This document shows positions 20,060 through 29,667 of a DNA stretch of 64,000 bases, piece after piece (position 1 is the stretch's first letter; every line of letters begins with the position of its first letter). The notes under the pieces are model-generated. The model was not told the origin of the DNA and did not search any database. It worked only from the letters and a program-made list of their open reading frames with translations. The stretch is taken from positions 2,013,501 through 2,077,500 of the forward strand of contig NZ_CP158299.1 of the NCBI RefSeq assembly GCF_040256395.1. Direction: 5' to 3'. Made by a program: the position numbers and the translations under genes. Source of the DNA: Deinococcus sonorensis KR-87 (GTDB lineage Bacteria > Deinococcota > Deinococci > Deinococcales > Deinococcaceae).

Positions 20060-22291
20060 ATGTCACCTTCCTCTTCACGCCCGCTCCCTGAACGTCGCAC
20101 GCTTCGATTTCCTGCCCTGACTGGACTGTTGACCCTGGCCTTGCTAAGCGCCTGCACTTCACCCGCTCCTCCAGTCAACTCGGCTCCCGTTGCGGTCACC
20201 AGCACGGACCAGAACACCACCACCCTGACCAGCATCAGCCTGGACGGCAGTGGAAGCCATGACCCTGAAGGTGCAGCGCTGACGTATCAGTGGACGTTGC
20301 TCTCGGCGCCCGTGGGAAGCAAGGCAAGCCTGAGCAATGCCACAAGTGCCAAGGCAACGTTTACTCCTGACCTGGTCGGTGAATACGCCTTCAGACTGGT
20401 TGTCAGCGACGGTAGCAAGACCAGCACTGCGGTCAAGACAGTTCATGTCACGCAGGTACAGGTGCCCATTCCACCCGCTGCGGACGCTCCGATGGCAAAT
20501 GCGGGCCAGGACTTGGTTCTGACCCTCGGTCAGGGTGTGACCCTTGACGGTACGGGCAGCAGCGATCCCAACGGACGGTCCCTGACGTACACGTGGCAGG
20601 TGATACGTGAGCCTGCAGGCAGCGCTGTCATCCTGAGCAGCGGCACTGCAAAGGTCAGCTTTACGCCAACCGTCGTGGGGGACTACGAATTTGGGCTCAA
20701 CGTTTCGAACGGCACGGCAGTGAGCAGCATGGATACTGTAGTCGTCCACGTCCAACCCGACAGCAATGCGCCTGTTGCCAACGCAGGTCCTGACCGGTCG
20801 GGAACCGTTGGCTCCGCGTTGACCCTAGACGCCTCGGGCAGTACTGATCCTAAGGGCCGTCCCATGACCTACAACTGGTACCTGTCGCGTCGTCCTTCTG
20901 GAAGCATTCCGTCCATGACGGGCACATCGGCTGCCAAGATGACGTTCAATACAGACTTGGCCGGCGAGTATGAGTTCACCGTTGTGGTCTCGAACGGAGT
21001 AGCCAGTGCCAGTGACACGGTGTTGGTTCAGGTTCAGTCAATTCAGGCGCCAACGGCAAACCAAGCGCCAACGGCGAATGCTGGAGACGACCAGTTCGCT
21101 TACCTGGGCGAGGCCCTGACCCTCAGCGCGGCCAGAAGCACCGACCCCGAGCAGCAGCCGCTCACGTATGAATGGACGCTGGCGCTTAAGCCGGACGGAA
21201 GTGCCGCCACCTTCTCCTCGAACAGTGCCACGGCAACTTTCAAACCAGACGTGGAAGGCTTCTACCGCCTTGACCTTACGGTCAGTGATGGCATAAATAC
21301 CAGCAATATCGACTCCGTCGTGGTAGAAGCGGGCCGCTCGTTTCAGCACGTGTCCTTCCGGCCGATTGACGCCGAGTACAGCCGCACCCTCGACCGCGTC
21401 GTGATGGTGAGCAGTGACCCGGCCCAGCTGCATATCTACAATCCTGAAACCAACACCGACACGACCGTGAATCTGTTGCTGGCGCCCAGCAGTGTGTCGG
21501 TCAGCCCGGACGGACGTTACGCGGCAGTCGGCCACGACGGACACATCTCCTACGTGGACCTTGCCGCCGGCCGACTGCTCAAGACCCTTGACATCTCTGT
21601 GGACGTCCTAGACGTCGTTCTTGCAGGGAACGGCTACGTATACGCGTTTCCCAGGCGGGACCAGTGGACCTCCATCTACGCGGTGAACATCGCCTCCGGA
21701 CAGGAATCTCAGTCCTCATACGCCACCATCTATGCCGGCACGCTCGCCAAGCTGCATCCCAGTGGAAAGTACATGTACGGTGCGGACAATGGCCTGAGTC
21801 CCAGCGACATCGAGAAGTACGACATCCGGAACGGCACGCCGACCGGGATGTACGACTCGCCGTACCACGGCGACTACAACATGTGCGGCAATCTCTGGTT
21901 CTCGGAGGACGGCGCACGTATCTTCACTCGCTGCGGCAACGTCTTCCGCTCATCCGAAGTGCAGTCGGAAGACATGCGCTACAACGGCTCCCTCCAGACG
22001 AATGTCAGGAGTCTCGACCACAGCGCCGCTGCCAACCTCGTCGCGGTGATCCCTGAGGGCAACTGGTATACGGCGGGAGACGATTCGAAGGTCAAGTTGT
22101 TCAATTACGATTACCTGACTCCGAATGCTGAATTCCGGCTGCCCAAATGGAAGGTAAACTCGGCAGCCTACGCCACACACGGGAAGTACGTGTTTTTCAA
22201 CAGTACGGGCACCGCGTACTATGTGGTGCTCCAGGCGGACAATACGTCCGGGATTCTCAAGGACTACGGAGTAGTGAAGTACACGCGTTAG
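20060..22291 (+). CDS. Lipoprotein with four PKD/Ig-like repeats and a propeller-like domain
   Basis: A 743-residue surface protein. The amino terminus has a hydrophobic segment ending in the lipobox LLSAC, so the mature protein is probably lipid-anchored. Four repeats of about 90-100 residues follow (roughly 42-130, 140-230, 235-325, 330-425), each with the pattern A-N-A-G-x-D, LDGSGS-D-P and a closing GEYEF-V-SDG. The rest (about 430-743) looks like a beta-propeller of YVTN type, with motifs such as VSVSPDGRYAAVG. Base composition is visibly poorer in G+C than neighbours, suggesting recent acquisition. A carbohydrate- or cell-surface-binding role is plausible but unproven. Confidence 0.8.
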   Translation: MSPSSSRPLPERRTLRFPALTGLLTLALLSACTSPAPPVNSAPVAVTSTDQNTTTLTSISLDGSGSHDPEGAALTYQWTLLSAPVGSKASLSNATSAKATFTPDLVGEYAFRLVVSDGSKTSTAVKTVHVTQVQVPIPPAADAPMANAGQDLVLTLGQGVTLDGTGSSDPNGRSLTYTWQVIREPAGSAVILSSGTAKVSFTPTVVGDYEFGLNVSNGTAVSSMDTVVVHVQPDSNAPVANAGPDRSGTVGSALTLDASGSTDPKGRPMTYNWYLSRRPSGSIPSMTGTSAAKMTFNTDLAGEYEFTVVVSNGVASASDTVLVQVQSIQAPTANQAPTANAGDDQFAYLGEALTLSAARSTDPEQQPLTYEWTLALKPDGSAATFSSNSATATFKPDVEGFYRLDLTVSDGINTSNIDSVVVEAGRSFQHVSFRPIDAEYSRTLDRVVMVSSDPAQLHIYNPETNTDTTVNLLLAPSSVSVSPDGRYAAVGHDGHISYVDLAAGRLLKTLDISVDVLDVVLAGNGYVYAFPRRDQWTSIYAVNIASGQESQSSYATIYAGTLAKLHPSGKYMYGADNGLSPSDIEKYDIRNGTPTGMYDSPYHGDYNMCGNLWFSEDGARIFTRCGNVFRSSEVQSEDMRYNGSLQTNVRSLDHSAAANLVAVIPEGNWYTAGDDSKVKLFNYDYLTPNAEFRLPKWKVNSAAYATHGKYVFFNSTGTAYYVVLQADNTSGILKDYGVVKYTR

Positions 22292-22402
22292 CTGGTAGGG
22301 TGCACGACAGGTCCTGATCGGGGTGGCCGCCGCCCGTTTCGTCCGGCGCAGCTGCACTGGGTTTGGGTGCCTGCTGGGCAGGGGGTGCACGGCGGCATCC
22401 GG

Positions 22403-22408
22403 TACACT
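22403..22408 (+). promoter_or_regulatory. -10 box TACACT of the marC-family gene
   Basis: TACACT, 7 nt before GTG 22416. Confidence 0.5.
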
Positions 22409-22415
22409 CGGTCCT

Positions 22416-23054
22416 GTGGCGTTGCTGACCGGTCTGATGTTGCAAACCTTTCTGACCATGCTGGTGGTGATGGACCCGGTGGGTCTCGCCCCGATCTTCA
22501 TCGGTCTGGCCGGGAACCGTCCCACCTTCGAGCGCCGCCGCCTGGCCCTCAAGGCGACGGCGGTGGCCGGCGTCATCATCCTGCTGTTCGCCCTGTTCGG
22601 CCGAATGCTGCTGGACCACCTGGGCATCAGTTTGGACGCTTTCCGGGTGGCGGGCGGCATCCTGCTGTTCCTGATCGCGCTGGACATGGTGTTCGCGCGC
22701 TCCAGCGGCAGCCGCGAGTCGCCCGACGAGGAGCGGGAGGCCCAGGAGCGGGAAGACATCAGCGTGTTTCCGCTGGCCATTCCGCTGATCGCCGGTCCCG
22801 GCACGCTGGCCAGCATCATGATCCTGGCCAGCGACACCCGCGGGTCCGTGCTGCTGCTCGGTGCCGTGCTGCTGGTGACGGCGGTGGTGCTGCTGCTGTG
22901 CTACCTGGCGCTGCGGCTCAGCGGCCAGATCGCGCGCCTGATCGGCCTGACCGGGGTGCATGTGGTGACCCGGGTGCTGGGCGTGCTGCTGGGCGCCCTG
23001 GCGGTGCAGTACGTGGCGGACGGGGTGCTGGGCTTTCTGAACCTACACACCTGA
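22416..23054 (+). CDS. MarC family (UPF0056) membrane protein
   Basis: A 212-residue protein with about six membrane segments and the MarC signature [20 protein letters not shown] near its start, then [17 protein letters not shown] and [18 protein letters not shown]. MarC was once linked to multiple antibiotic resistance, later disputed; the transported substrate is unknown. GTG 22416 is selected because TACACT lies 7 nt upstream, fitting a leaderless message; the open frame extends to 22323 but adds no conserved sequence. Confidence 0.88.
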   Translation: MALLTGLMLQTFLTMLVVMDPVGLAPIFIGLAGNRPTFERRRLALKATAVAGVIILLFALFGRMLLDHLGISLDAFRVAGGILLFLIALDMVFARSSGSRESPDEEREAQEREDISVFPLAIPLIAGPGTLASIMILASDTRGSVLLLGAVLLVTAVVLLLCYLALRLSGQIARLIGLTGVHVVTRVLGVLLGALAVQYVADGVLGFLNLHT

Positions 23055-23058
23055 ACCG

Positions 23059-24966
23059 TTAGTTCAGGAACCGCTGCAGCTCCACCATATAGCGGGCGAG
23101 TTCGTGGGGCGGCGCCACCTTGCGGGCCAGTTCCACCCGCAGTTCCAGCACCTCCTGGTCAATCGGGTCCACCCGCAGGTACTGGTTGCACAGCAGCAGG
23201 GCACGCTTCAGGTCGCCGCTGCCGTGGGCGCGGTCCAGCCGGCCGCGCAGCTCCAGCGCCAGCCCGGTCTGCAGCTCCTGCCGCAGCCCGTCGGCCCACT
23301 CGCTGTCGTCCATGTCCGGCAGGAAGGGGCCGCGGTACAGCGCCAGCGCCCGCGCCACCTCACCTCGCCGCAGGGCGTCCTGCAGCTCCTTGACGTCCAG
23401 GTCGATGTGCACACCGCCGCCCAGCCGGTAGCGCGGCTGCCGGGGCGGTCCCTCCATCAGCAGGATGTGCTGCCCGAAGCGCTGGCGCAGCTCCCGGAAT
23501 ACCGAGCGGAAGTAGCTGGCTCCGGTTTCCGGCTCCTTGTCGGGATATAGCGCCGCCTGCAGCTCGGCGCGGGTGCGGTTGGGGTGCAGTGTCAGGTACG
23601 CCAGCGTCAGCGCCGAGCCTTCCAGTGTCAGGTGCACCTCCTCGCCATCGCGCATCACCAGCGAGCGCCCCATGGTGAACACCTGCAGGTGCATCAGGGT
23701 GTCCTCGTAGATCGGCTGGGTGTTGGTCAGGATCGCCAGCTGGTCCAGCACCGCCTCCATGTAGGGCGCGGTGTCCGGGTCCAGCATCGCGTGGTGCGTC
23801 AGCTCGCGCAGCTCCTCCAGGTCGGCCTTGTACTGCAGCCGCTGCCGGTCATGCATCAGGCCGCTCAGCGCCTCTCTCAGCACCCGTCCGGACTGCTCCT
23901 CCTGGCCCATGCGACGCAGCGTATCGGCGAGGTGCAGCTGCGCGCGCAGCAGGGCGCGGTTGTCCTTGCCGCGCAGGTCCTCGACCGCCTGGGTCAGGTC
24001 CTCCAGCGCCAGCGTGAGGTGCCCGCGCCGCCGCATCAGCACGCCGCGGGTGGCCAGCAGCGCCGGGGGCAGCTCCGGGGTGGGCGAGAGGTCGTGCAGC
24101 ACCTCCAGCGCCTGATTGTGCTTGCCGAGCGAACTGTACAGCTCGGCCAGCCGCGAGGCAGTCCACAGCCGCGCCTCGTAGTCCTGCAGGTCGCGCACGA
24201 TGTCGCGCAGTTCCTCCAGCACCAGCCGGTAGTTGCGCTGGTCCGACACCGAGTAGTGGATCTCCGCTTCCAGGCTCAGGATCGAGGCGCGGATATGCAC
24301 CGCCTCGTCGTAGGTGGTCAGCAGGTGTTTGGCCTCGAAGACCGCCTCGCGGGCCGATGCGTAGTTCTCCATGTTCAGCTCGATGTCAGCCAGTCCCTTG
24401 AGCGCCGAGATGCGGGCCGCCGGGTTGGTGTCGGCCGGCAGGATCCGCACCGCCTCCTGATACAGGTGCTTGGCGCGTTTCAGGTCGCCGTTGCTGAGGT
24501 GCATCTGCGCCAGCGTCTGGGTCACGCGGCTGGTCAGCACCTCGTCGCCCAGCGACAGGTAGCCGTACCACGCGCGTTCACAGCGGGCCAGGCCGCTGGC
24601 CGTGTCGCCCTGCTGGAATTCTGCGGTGCCCCACCAGCGCAGGCAACGCAGATGTAATTCTCCTGTCAGGTTTGGGGCAATATGTTCGAAGTGCGCGATC
24701 GCGTCCTCGAACTTCCCCAGGGCCCGCAGCAGGTTGCCGTACTCCACCTGCCCCTCTTGGTCCCCGAGGAGACCGGCGCGCAACAGGGGCGTTTCTGCCC
24801 GCACCAGCTGACCGCTGCGCAGAAAGGCCAGCCCCAGCATCCGCCACTCCGAGGCGTCGGCGTGGGGGAGCGGGTCAGACAGTAGCGTGATCACCGTGTT
24901 GTACTGCCCAGCCTCTAGTGCCGCTAGAGCTGATTCCTGACGCTGTTTTTGCACCTTCACGGACAC
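23059..24966 (-). CDS. TPR regulator with carboxy-terminal winged helix and BTAD domain
   Basis: A 635-residue regulator. About residues 10-400 form helical TPR-like pairs (for example EWRMLGLAFLRSGQLVRAE and ISALKGLADIELNMENYA). About 425-520 looks like the winged-helix DNA-binding domain of SARP proteins (LTLEGSALTLAYLTLHPN, FRSVFRELRQRFG), and 520-635 like the BTAD helical domain (ALALYRGPFLPDMDDSEWAD, ALLLCNQYLRVDPIDQEVLEL). SARP proteins usually have DNA binding first, so this order is reversed. It starts at GTG 24966 with TATGCT 6 nt upstream. The divergent 45-codon secreted peptide begins only 17 bp away, so the regulator is positioned to control it and perhaps to sense it. Confidence 0.85.
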   Translation of the reverse strand: MSVKVQKQRQESALAALEAGQYNTVITLLSDPLPHADASEWRMLGLAFLRSGQLVRAETPLLRAGLLGDQEGQVEYGNLLRALGKFEDAIAHFEHIAPNLTGELHLRCLRWWGTAEFQQGDTASGLARCERAWYGYLSLGDEVLTSRVTQTLAQMHLSNGDLKRAKHLYQEAVRILPADTNPAARISALKGLADIELNMENYASAREAVFEAKHLLTTYDEAVHIRASILSLEAEIHYSVSDQRNYRLVLEELRDIVRDLQDYEARLWTASRLAELYSSLGKHNQALEVLHDLSPTPELPPALLATRGVLMRRRGHLTLALEDLTQAVEDLRGKDNRALLRAQLHLADTLRRMGQEEQSGRVLREALSGLMHDRQRLQYKADLEELRELTHHAMLDPDTAPYMEAVLDQLAILTNTQPIYEDTLMHLQVFTMGRSLVMRDGEEVHLTLEGSALTLAYLTLHPNRTRAELQAALYPDKEPETGASYFRSVFRELRQRFGQHILLMEGPPRQPRYRLGGGVHIDLDVKELQDALRRGEVARALALYRGPFLPDMDDSEWADGLRQELQTGLALELRGRLDRAHGSGDLKRALLLCNQYLRVDPIDQEVLELRVELARKVAPPHELARYMVELQRFLN

Positions 24967-24971
24967 TTAAC

Positions 24972-24978
24972 TAGCATA
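24972..24978. promoter_or_regulatory. Overlapping divergent -10 boxes
   Basis: Within 7 bp, plus-strand TAGCAT (24972-24977) and minus-strand TATGCT (24978-24973) each lie exactly 6 nt from a start codon (ATG 24984 and GTG 24966). The two promoters exclude each other sterically, and each -35 region falls inside the other gene. Confidence 0.65.
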
Positions 24979-24983
24979 ACGGT

Positions 24984-25121
24984 ATGACCGCCAAAAAGAT
25001 CCTGACCGCGCTGATCGCCCTGACCGTTCTGACCGGAACCGTTGCCAGCGCTGGCGCCACCAAGTCCACCACCACCACCGGAACGGCCAGCACCAACGGC
25101 ATCCGCGACTTCGGGTTTTAA
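24984..25121 (+). CDS. Small secreted peptide precursor
   Basis: A 45-residue open frame: MTAKKILTALIALTVLTGT, then VASAGATKS, a Thr-rich stretch and the tail STNGIRDFGF. It has a textbook Sec signal peptide (basic end, hydrophobic core, VASAG cleavage site), leaving about 22 residues after cleavage. Support for a real gene: a -10 box 6 nt before the ATG, a terminator at 25289-25312, and divergence from a TPR/BTAD regulator. It resembles no family I recognise. It could be a signalling peptide, a small cell-envelope protein or a regulatory leader. The TAA is followed, one codon later in the same frame, by another GTG frame. Confidence 0.65.
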   Translation: MTAKKILTALIALTVLTGTVASAGATKSTTTTGTASTNGIRDFGF

Positions 25122-25124
25122 GCC

Positions 25125-25265
25125 GTGAAATCGCAGCACGTGACCAGCCCGGCGATGTCCGACAAGCCCAAGATCAAGGCGGAGCAGGCGCTGCCCCGCT
25201 CGGAGGGGCGCGACCTGAAGCTCAGCATCCTGGCGGGTCCGCCGCAGAGCTTTGGCGTCCTTTGA
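25125..25265 (+). CDS. Second small open frame in phase with the peptide gene
   Basis: A 46-residue frame from GTG 25125 (begins MKSQHVTSPAMSDKPK, ends SILAGPPQSFGVL), in the same reading frame as the peptide gene and separated from its TAA by one codon. No ribosome binding site is visible. It could be a reinitiating downstream gene, a read-through extension making one product of about 93 residues, or the remnant of a gene split by a nonsense change. A hairpin terminator follows 23 bp after its stop. Confidence 0.4.
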   Translation: MKSQHVTSPAMSDKPKIKAEQALPRSEGRDLKLSILAGPPQSFGVL

Positions 25266-25288
25266 ACCGTGATGATGAGCAGTGGTGG

Positions 25289-25312
25289 GAGCGGCGAAAG
25301 CCGCTCTCTTTC
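25289..25312 (+). terminator. Terminator of the small-peptide unit
   Basis: GAGCGGC-GAAA-GCCGCTC (25289-25306), a 7-bp stem with a GNRA tetraloop, then TCTTTCTG. It closes a transcript of about 320 nt starting near 24984. Confidence 0.75.
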
Positions 25313-25433
25313 TGTTGGCGGGAGGCCGGAGCATCTGGCCTCTACAGTAGCGCCCCTAACAGCGCGGCCGGGTGAGGAGCGAGGCCGGGAAGTATAAGCT
25401 ATTTGACACAACAATTGCGTGACGCGAACACGT

Positions 25434-25439
25434 TAAAAT
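25434..25439 (+). promoter_or_regulatory. -10 box TAAAAT of the HNH gene
   Basis: TAAAAT, 7 nt before GTG 25447. A perfect TTGACA at 25403-25408 is too far (25 nt) to be its -35. Confidence 0.4.
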
Positions 25440-25446
25440 GCTCTGC

Positions 25447-26046
25447 GTGACCGGAAGACGAATAGGCGTGAATGCTTCAGGGAGAGGAACGGCTCCCGAG
25501 GCCGGAAACGGCGGTGAACAGGCACGCGTGGCGGTCAATCTCAATGCCCCACGCGTGCTTGTTTTGAATGCGTCCTATGAACCGCTGCACGTGACGAGCG
25601 CCAAACGCGCCATCACCCTCGTGCAGTACGGGGTGGCCGAAGTGCTGGAGGAGAGCCGCGACGTGGTGCGCTCGCCCAGCACCGTGCTGGCCATCCCCAG
25701 CGTGATCCGGCTGCGCCGCTACGTGCGCCGGCCGCGCGCCCATCCGATTCCCTTCAACCGCCGCAACGTGCTGCGCCGCGACGCGTTCGTATGCCAGTAC
25801 TGCGGCGCCCACGACGAGTTGACCATCGACCACGTGTACCCGCGCTCACGTGGCGGGCGGCACGGCTGGGAAAACGTGGTCACGGCCTGCCGCGGCTGCA
25901 ATCAGCGCAAGGGCAGCCGTACCCCGGACGAGGCGGGCATGACGCTGCGCCTGCCGCCGCGCGCGCCCAGCTTTGGGTTCTACGCCTACGGCCAGTTCGC
26001 CCAGATGCGCGAGGGCTGGAGCAAGTACATCGGCGAGGCCCGTTAG
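25447..26046 (+). CDS. HNH endonuclease
   Basis: About 199 residues. The central region (VLVLNASYEPLHV, PSVIRLRRYVRRPRAH) matches a common family of stand-alone HNH proteins. The nuclease core reads RRDAFVCQYCGAHDELTIDH, followed by VYPRSRGGRHGWENVVTACRGCNQRK, with two CxxC zinc pairs around the catalytic DHV and N residues. The biological substrate is unknown. GTG 25447 is favoured from the -10 position, but the first 30 residues are poorly conserved in type and ATG 25438 or a later start is possible. It converges with the next gene, overlapping by 4 bp. Confidence 0.85.
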   Translation: MTGRRIGVNASGRGTAPEAGNGGEQARVAVNLNAPRVLVLNASYEPLHVTSAKRAITLVQYGVAEVLEESRDVVRSPSTVLAIPSVIRLRRYVRRPRAHPIPFNRRNVLRRDAFVCQYCGAHDELTIDHVYPRSRGGRHGWENVVTACRGCNQRKGSRTPDEAGMTLRLPPRAPSFGFYAYGQFAQMREGWSKYIGEAR

Positions 26047-26807
26047 CGAAGCGGCAGCCGGCGGTTCAGAAACTCGACGGTGAGGCGGGCCAGCTCTGCA
26101 GGACGGCTGTCCATCAGGGCATGGGTGCCGCCCACCACCTGCCAGCCTTCCGCGTCCGGGAGGTGCTCACACAGGATCTCCAGGGTCCAGGCCCGGATCA
26201 CCACGTCGCGGCTGCCGTCCAGCACCAGCACCGGGCAGCGCACCTGCGGGATCAGCGGGCCGGTCTGGTGCCGCTCCTGATCCTGCGCGAGGCACCACAT
26301 CCGGGGGGTGCCGGTACGCAGGTAGGCCAGCGCTGCCGCCAGCCACAGCTGTGGTCGCTCGCGCGGCAGGTCCAGGGCCAGCCGCGCCAGCTGGGCCGCC
26401 ACGCTGGGGTTTTCCGGAATCCCGGTCGGGGCGTACAGCACGAGTGCCGGCGTCAGGGCCGGAAAGCGGGCCGCCAGGTCAATCGCCACCTCGCCGCCCA
26501 GCGAGTGACCCAGCAGCGGGCGGCCGGCCTGGCCGGTGGCGAGCAGCCAGTCGGCCAGATGGTCGGTCAGCTGCTCGATCCGGCAGGGGTGGCCCTGTGA
26601 GGCGCCCATGCCGGGGTGATCGTAGACCCAGACCGTCAGGTGCTCCTGCAGGGCGCGGGCCAGCCGGCGGTACATCCAGCAGGCGCAGCCGAGCCCCGGC
26701 ACGATGACCACGCCGGGGCGTCCGGGTGGGCCGGGATACACCCGGGCGTGCGTCAGCAGCCCGTTGATGCGCCGGACGTGCGAGTAGGAGGCGGGCAGCC
26801 GGCTCAC
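26043..26807 (-). CDS. Alpha/beta hydrolase (first of tandem pair)
   Basis: A 254-residue serine hydrolase fold. The nucleophile elbow is GHSLGGEVA; the oxyanion region is VIVPGLGCACWMYRRLA; the acid is probably in LDGSRDVVI and the histidine in GGTHALMDSRPAE. It starts at GTG 26807, which overlaps the stop of the preceding hydrolase (GTGA). The partner is also an alpha/beta hydrolase, so the two may act on related esters or lactones; substrates unknown. Confidence 0.85.
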   Translation of the reverse strand: MSRLPASYSHVRRINGLLTHARVYPGPPGRPGVVIVPGLGCACWMYRRLARALQEHLTVWVYDHPGMGASQGHPCRIEQLTDHLADWLLATGQAGRPLLGHSLGGEVAIDLAARFPALTPALVLYAPTGIPENPSVAAQLARLALDLPRERPQLWLAAALAYLRTGTPRMWCLAQDQERHQTGPLIPQVRCPVLVLDGSRDVVIRAWTLEILCEHLPDAEGWQVVGGTHALMDSRPAELARLTVEFLNRRLPLR

Positions 26808-27553
26808 GAGGCGGCGGCCTGCGGGTCCAGAAAGTCCAGCACCGCCCGGTTGAAGGTGGCGGGTCGGTCCACCATCACCACGTGGCCGGCGCCCGGCACG
26901 CTCAGGAACTCGGCGCCAGGGATGCCCTGGGCCAGCGCCCGGCCCAGCGGGAGCGGCACCAGCACGTCGCGCTCGCCCCAGATCACCAGGGTCGGCAGGT
27001 GCAGCGTGGGCAGCAGGTCCGCCACGTCGTCGCGCAGCAGGTCGCGGCTGCTACGGATCAGGTTCGGCAGGCCGGCACGCAGGCTGTCGGCCAGAATCAC
27101 CGGCAGGAACCCGGGGCGGCCCGTCACGACCGCGCCCGGCAACCGCAGGGCCATGCGCCACCAGCGCTGATGCAGCAGGCCGCTGGCACACGCCAGCACC
27201 AGCCGCGACAGCCGGGCCTGCTCCAGTTCGGCCAGCCGCAGCGCGATGTGCCCGCCCATGCTGTGCCCGATCACCGCGACCTGCTGCATGTCCTGCGCCT
27301 GCAACCAGTCCCCGATCAGGCGGGCCGCTTCGCGCACCCCCAGTGAGCGCTGCCCCCAGCCGCGCCCGTACCCGACCAGCTCGACCACATATACGGTGTG
27401 GCGGGCCTCCAGCGCGGGCAGGTTGTAGCGCCACCAGTGCCGCGAGCCGCTCAGGCCGTGAATCAGCAGCAGGGGAGGGCCGCTGCCGCTGCGGCGCACA
27501 TACAGCCGCCGCCCGCTGGACCGGTAGACCAGGGGCGGCGGCGAGACGGGCAT
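26804..27553 (-). CDS. Alpha/beta hydrolase (second of tandem pair)
   Basis: A 249-residue serine hydrolase with LLIHGLSGSRHWWRYNLP at the start, nucleophile GHSMGGHIALR, acid in WGERDVLVPLP and histidine in VPGAGHVVMVDRP. It is upstream of and coupled to the other hydrolase. ATG 27553; TAGCCT lies 8 nt upstream. Substrate cannot be predicted. Confidence 0.86.
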   Translation of the reverse strand: MPVSPPPLVYRSSGRRLYVRRSGSGPPLLLIHGLSGSRHWWRYNLPALEARHTVYVVELVGYGRGWGQRSLGVREAARLIGDWLQAQDMQQVAVIGHSMGGHIALRLAELEQARLSRLVLACASGLLHQRWWRMALRLPGAVVTGRPGFLPVILADSLRAGLPNLIRSSRDLLRDDVADLLPTLHLPTLVIWGERDVLVPLPLGRALAQGIPGAEFLSVPGAGHVVMVDRPATFNRAVLDFLDPQAAAS

Positions 27554-27596
27554 CAGCGGTCAGGCTAGCAGAGCCGGGCCGGGGCGGGCCACAACC

Positions 27597-28204
27597 TCAG
27601 GAATTGGTAACGGCCACCGGCAGCAGCTCCAGAAACAGCCGATGGATGCGCGGGTCCGGGGTCAGCTCCGGGTGAAAGCTGGCGGCCAGCAACCGGCCCT
27701 GGCGGGCCAGCACCACCTGCTCGTCCTGACGGGCCAGCACCTCCACCTCCGGACCCACCCGCTCAATGACGGGCGCCCGGATGAACATGGCCGGCACCGG
27801 CTGCTCCAGGCCCTGCACCTGCAGCTCGGTCTGGAACGACTCGCGCTGGCGCCCGAAGGCGTTGCGCTGCACCGTGATGTCCATCAGCTCCAGGCCCGGC
27901 TGCTCCCCGAACTGCGGCGGCGCGCCGTGCACCTCGCGGGCCAGCAGGATCGCTCCGGCGCAGGTGCCAAACAAGGCCGCGCCGCGCCGGTACAGCGCGC
28001 GCACCGGCTCCCACAACCCGTAATCGGTCATCAGGCGGCCGATGGTGGTGGACTCGCCGCCGGGAATCACCAGCCCCTGCAGGCCCGCGAGGTCGGCGGG
28101 GAGCCGCACCTCGCGCACCTCGGCCCCCAGCTGTTCCAGCCGCCGGCGGTGTTCGCGGAAGGCGCCCTGCAGGGCCAGCACGCCCACCACAGGTGCGTCC
28201 GCCA

Positions 28205-28205
<1 letters not shown>
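27597..28205 (-). CDS. pdxT: Pyridoxal 5'-phosphate synthase glutaminase subunit
   Basis: A 202-residue class I glutamine amidotransferase that supplies ammonia to PdxS in the DXP-independent PLP pathway. The amino-terminal VVGVLALQGAFREH, the glycine motif IPGGESTTIGRL, the catalytic cysteine in LFGTCAGAILL and the His-Glu pair near the end (AASFHPELTPD) are all present. ATG 28205 overlaps the pdxS stop (TGATG); GTG 28208 is an alternative. Confidence 0.97.
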
Positions 28206-29122
<917 letters not shown>

Positions 29123-29128
29123 GGCCGC

Positions 29129-29134
29129 AGCATA
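29129..29134 (-). promoter_or_regulatory. -10 box TATGCT of pdxST
   Basis: TATGCT on the minus strand, 6 nt before ATG 29122. Confidence 0.6.
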
Positions 29135-29189
29135 GCTGCAACTGGCCCAATCGGGCAGGCCAGTTTAGCCAGGGGCATGGGGCCAGTTC

Positions 29190-29609
<420 letters not shown>

Positions 29610-29615
29610 GCGGTC

Positions 29616-29621
29616 ACTGTA
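29616..29621 (-). promoter_or_regulatory. -10 box TACAGT of the response regulator gene
   Basis: TACAGT on the minus strand, 6 nt before ATG 29609. Confidence 0.5.
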
Positions 29622-29667
29622 GCCTGCCCGGCCGCGAGACCGGCCCACAGATGTGGTGGCGGCGGCT

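Noticed and set aside
25403..25408. TTGACA upstream of the HNH gene as its -35 box
   Set aside because: The distance to the only good -10 box (25434) is 25 nt, too long for a standard promoter.
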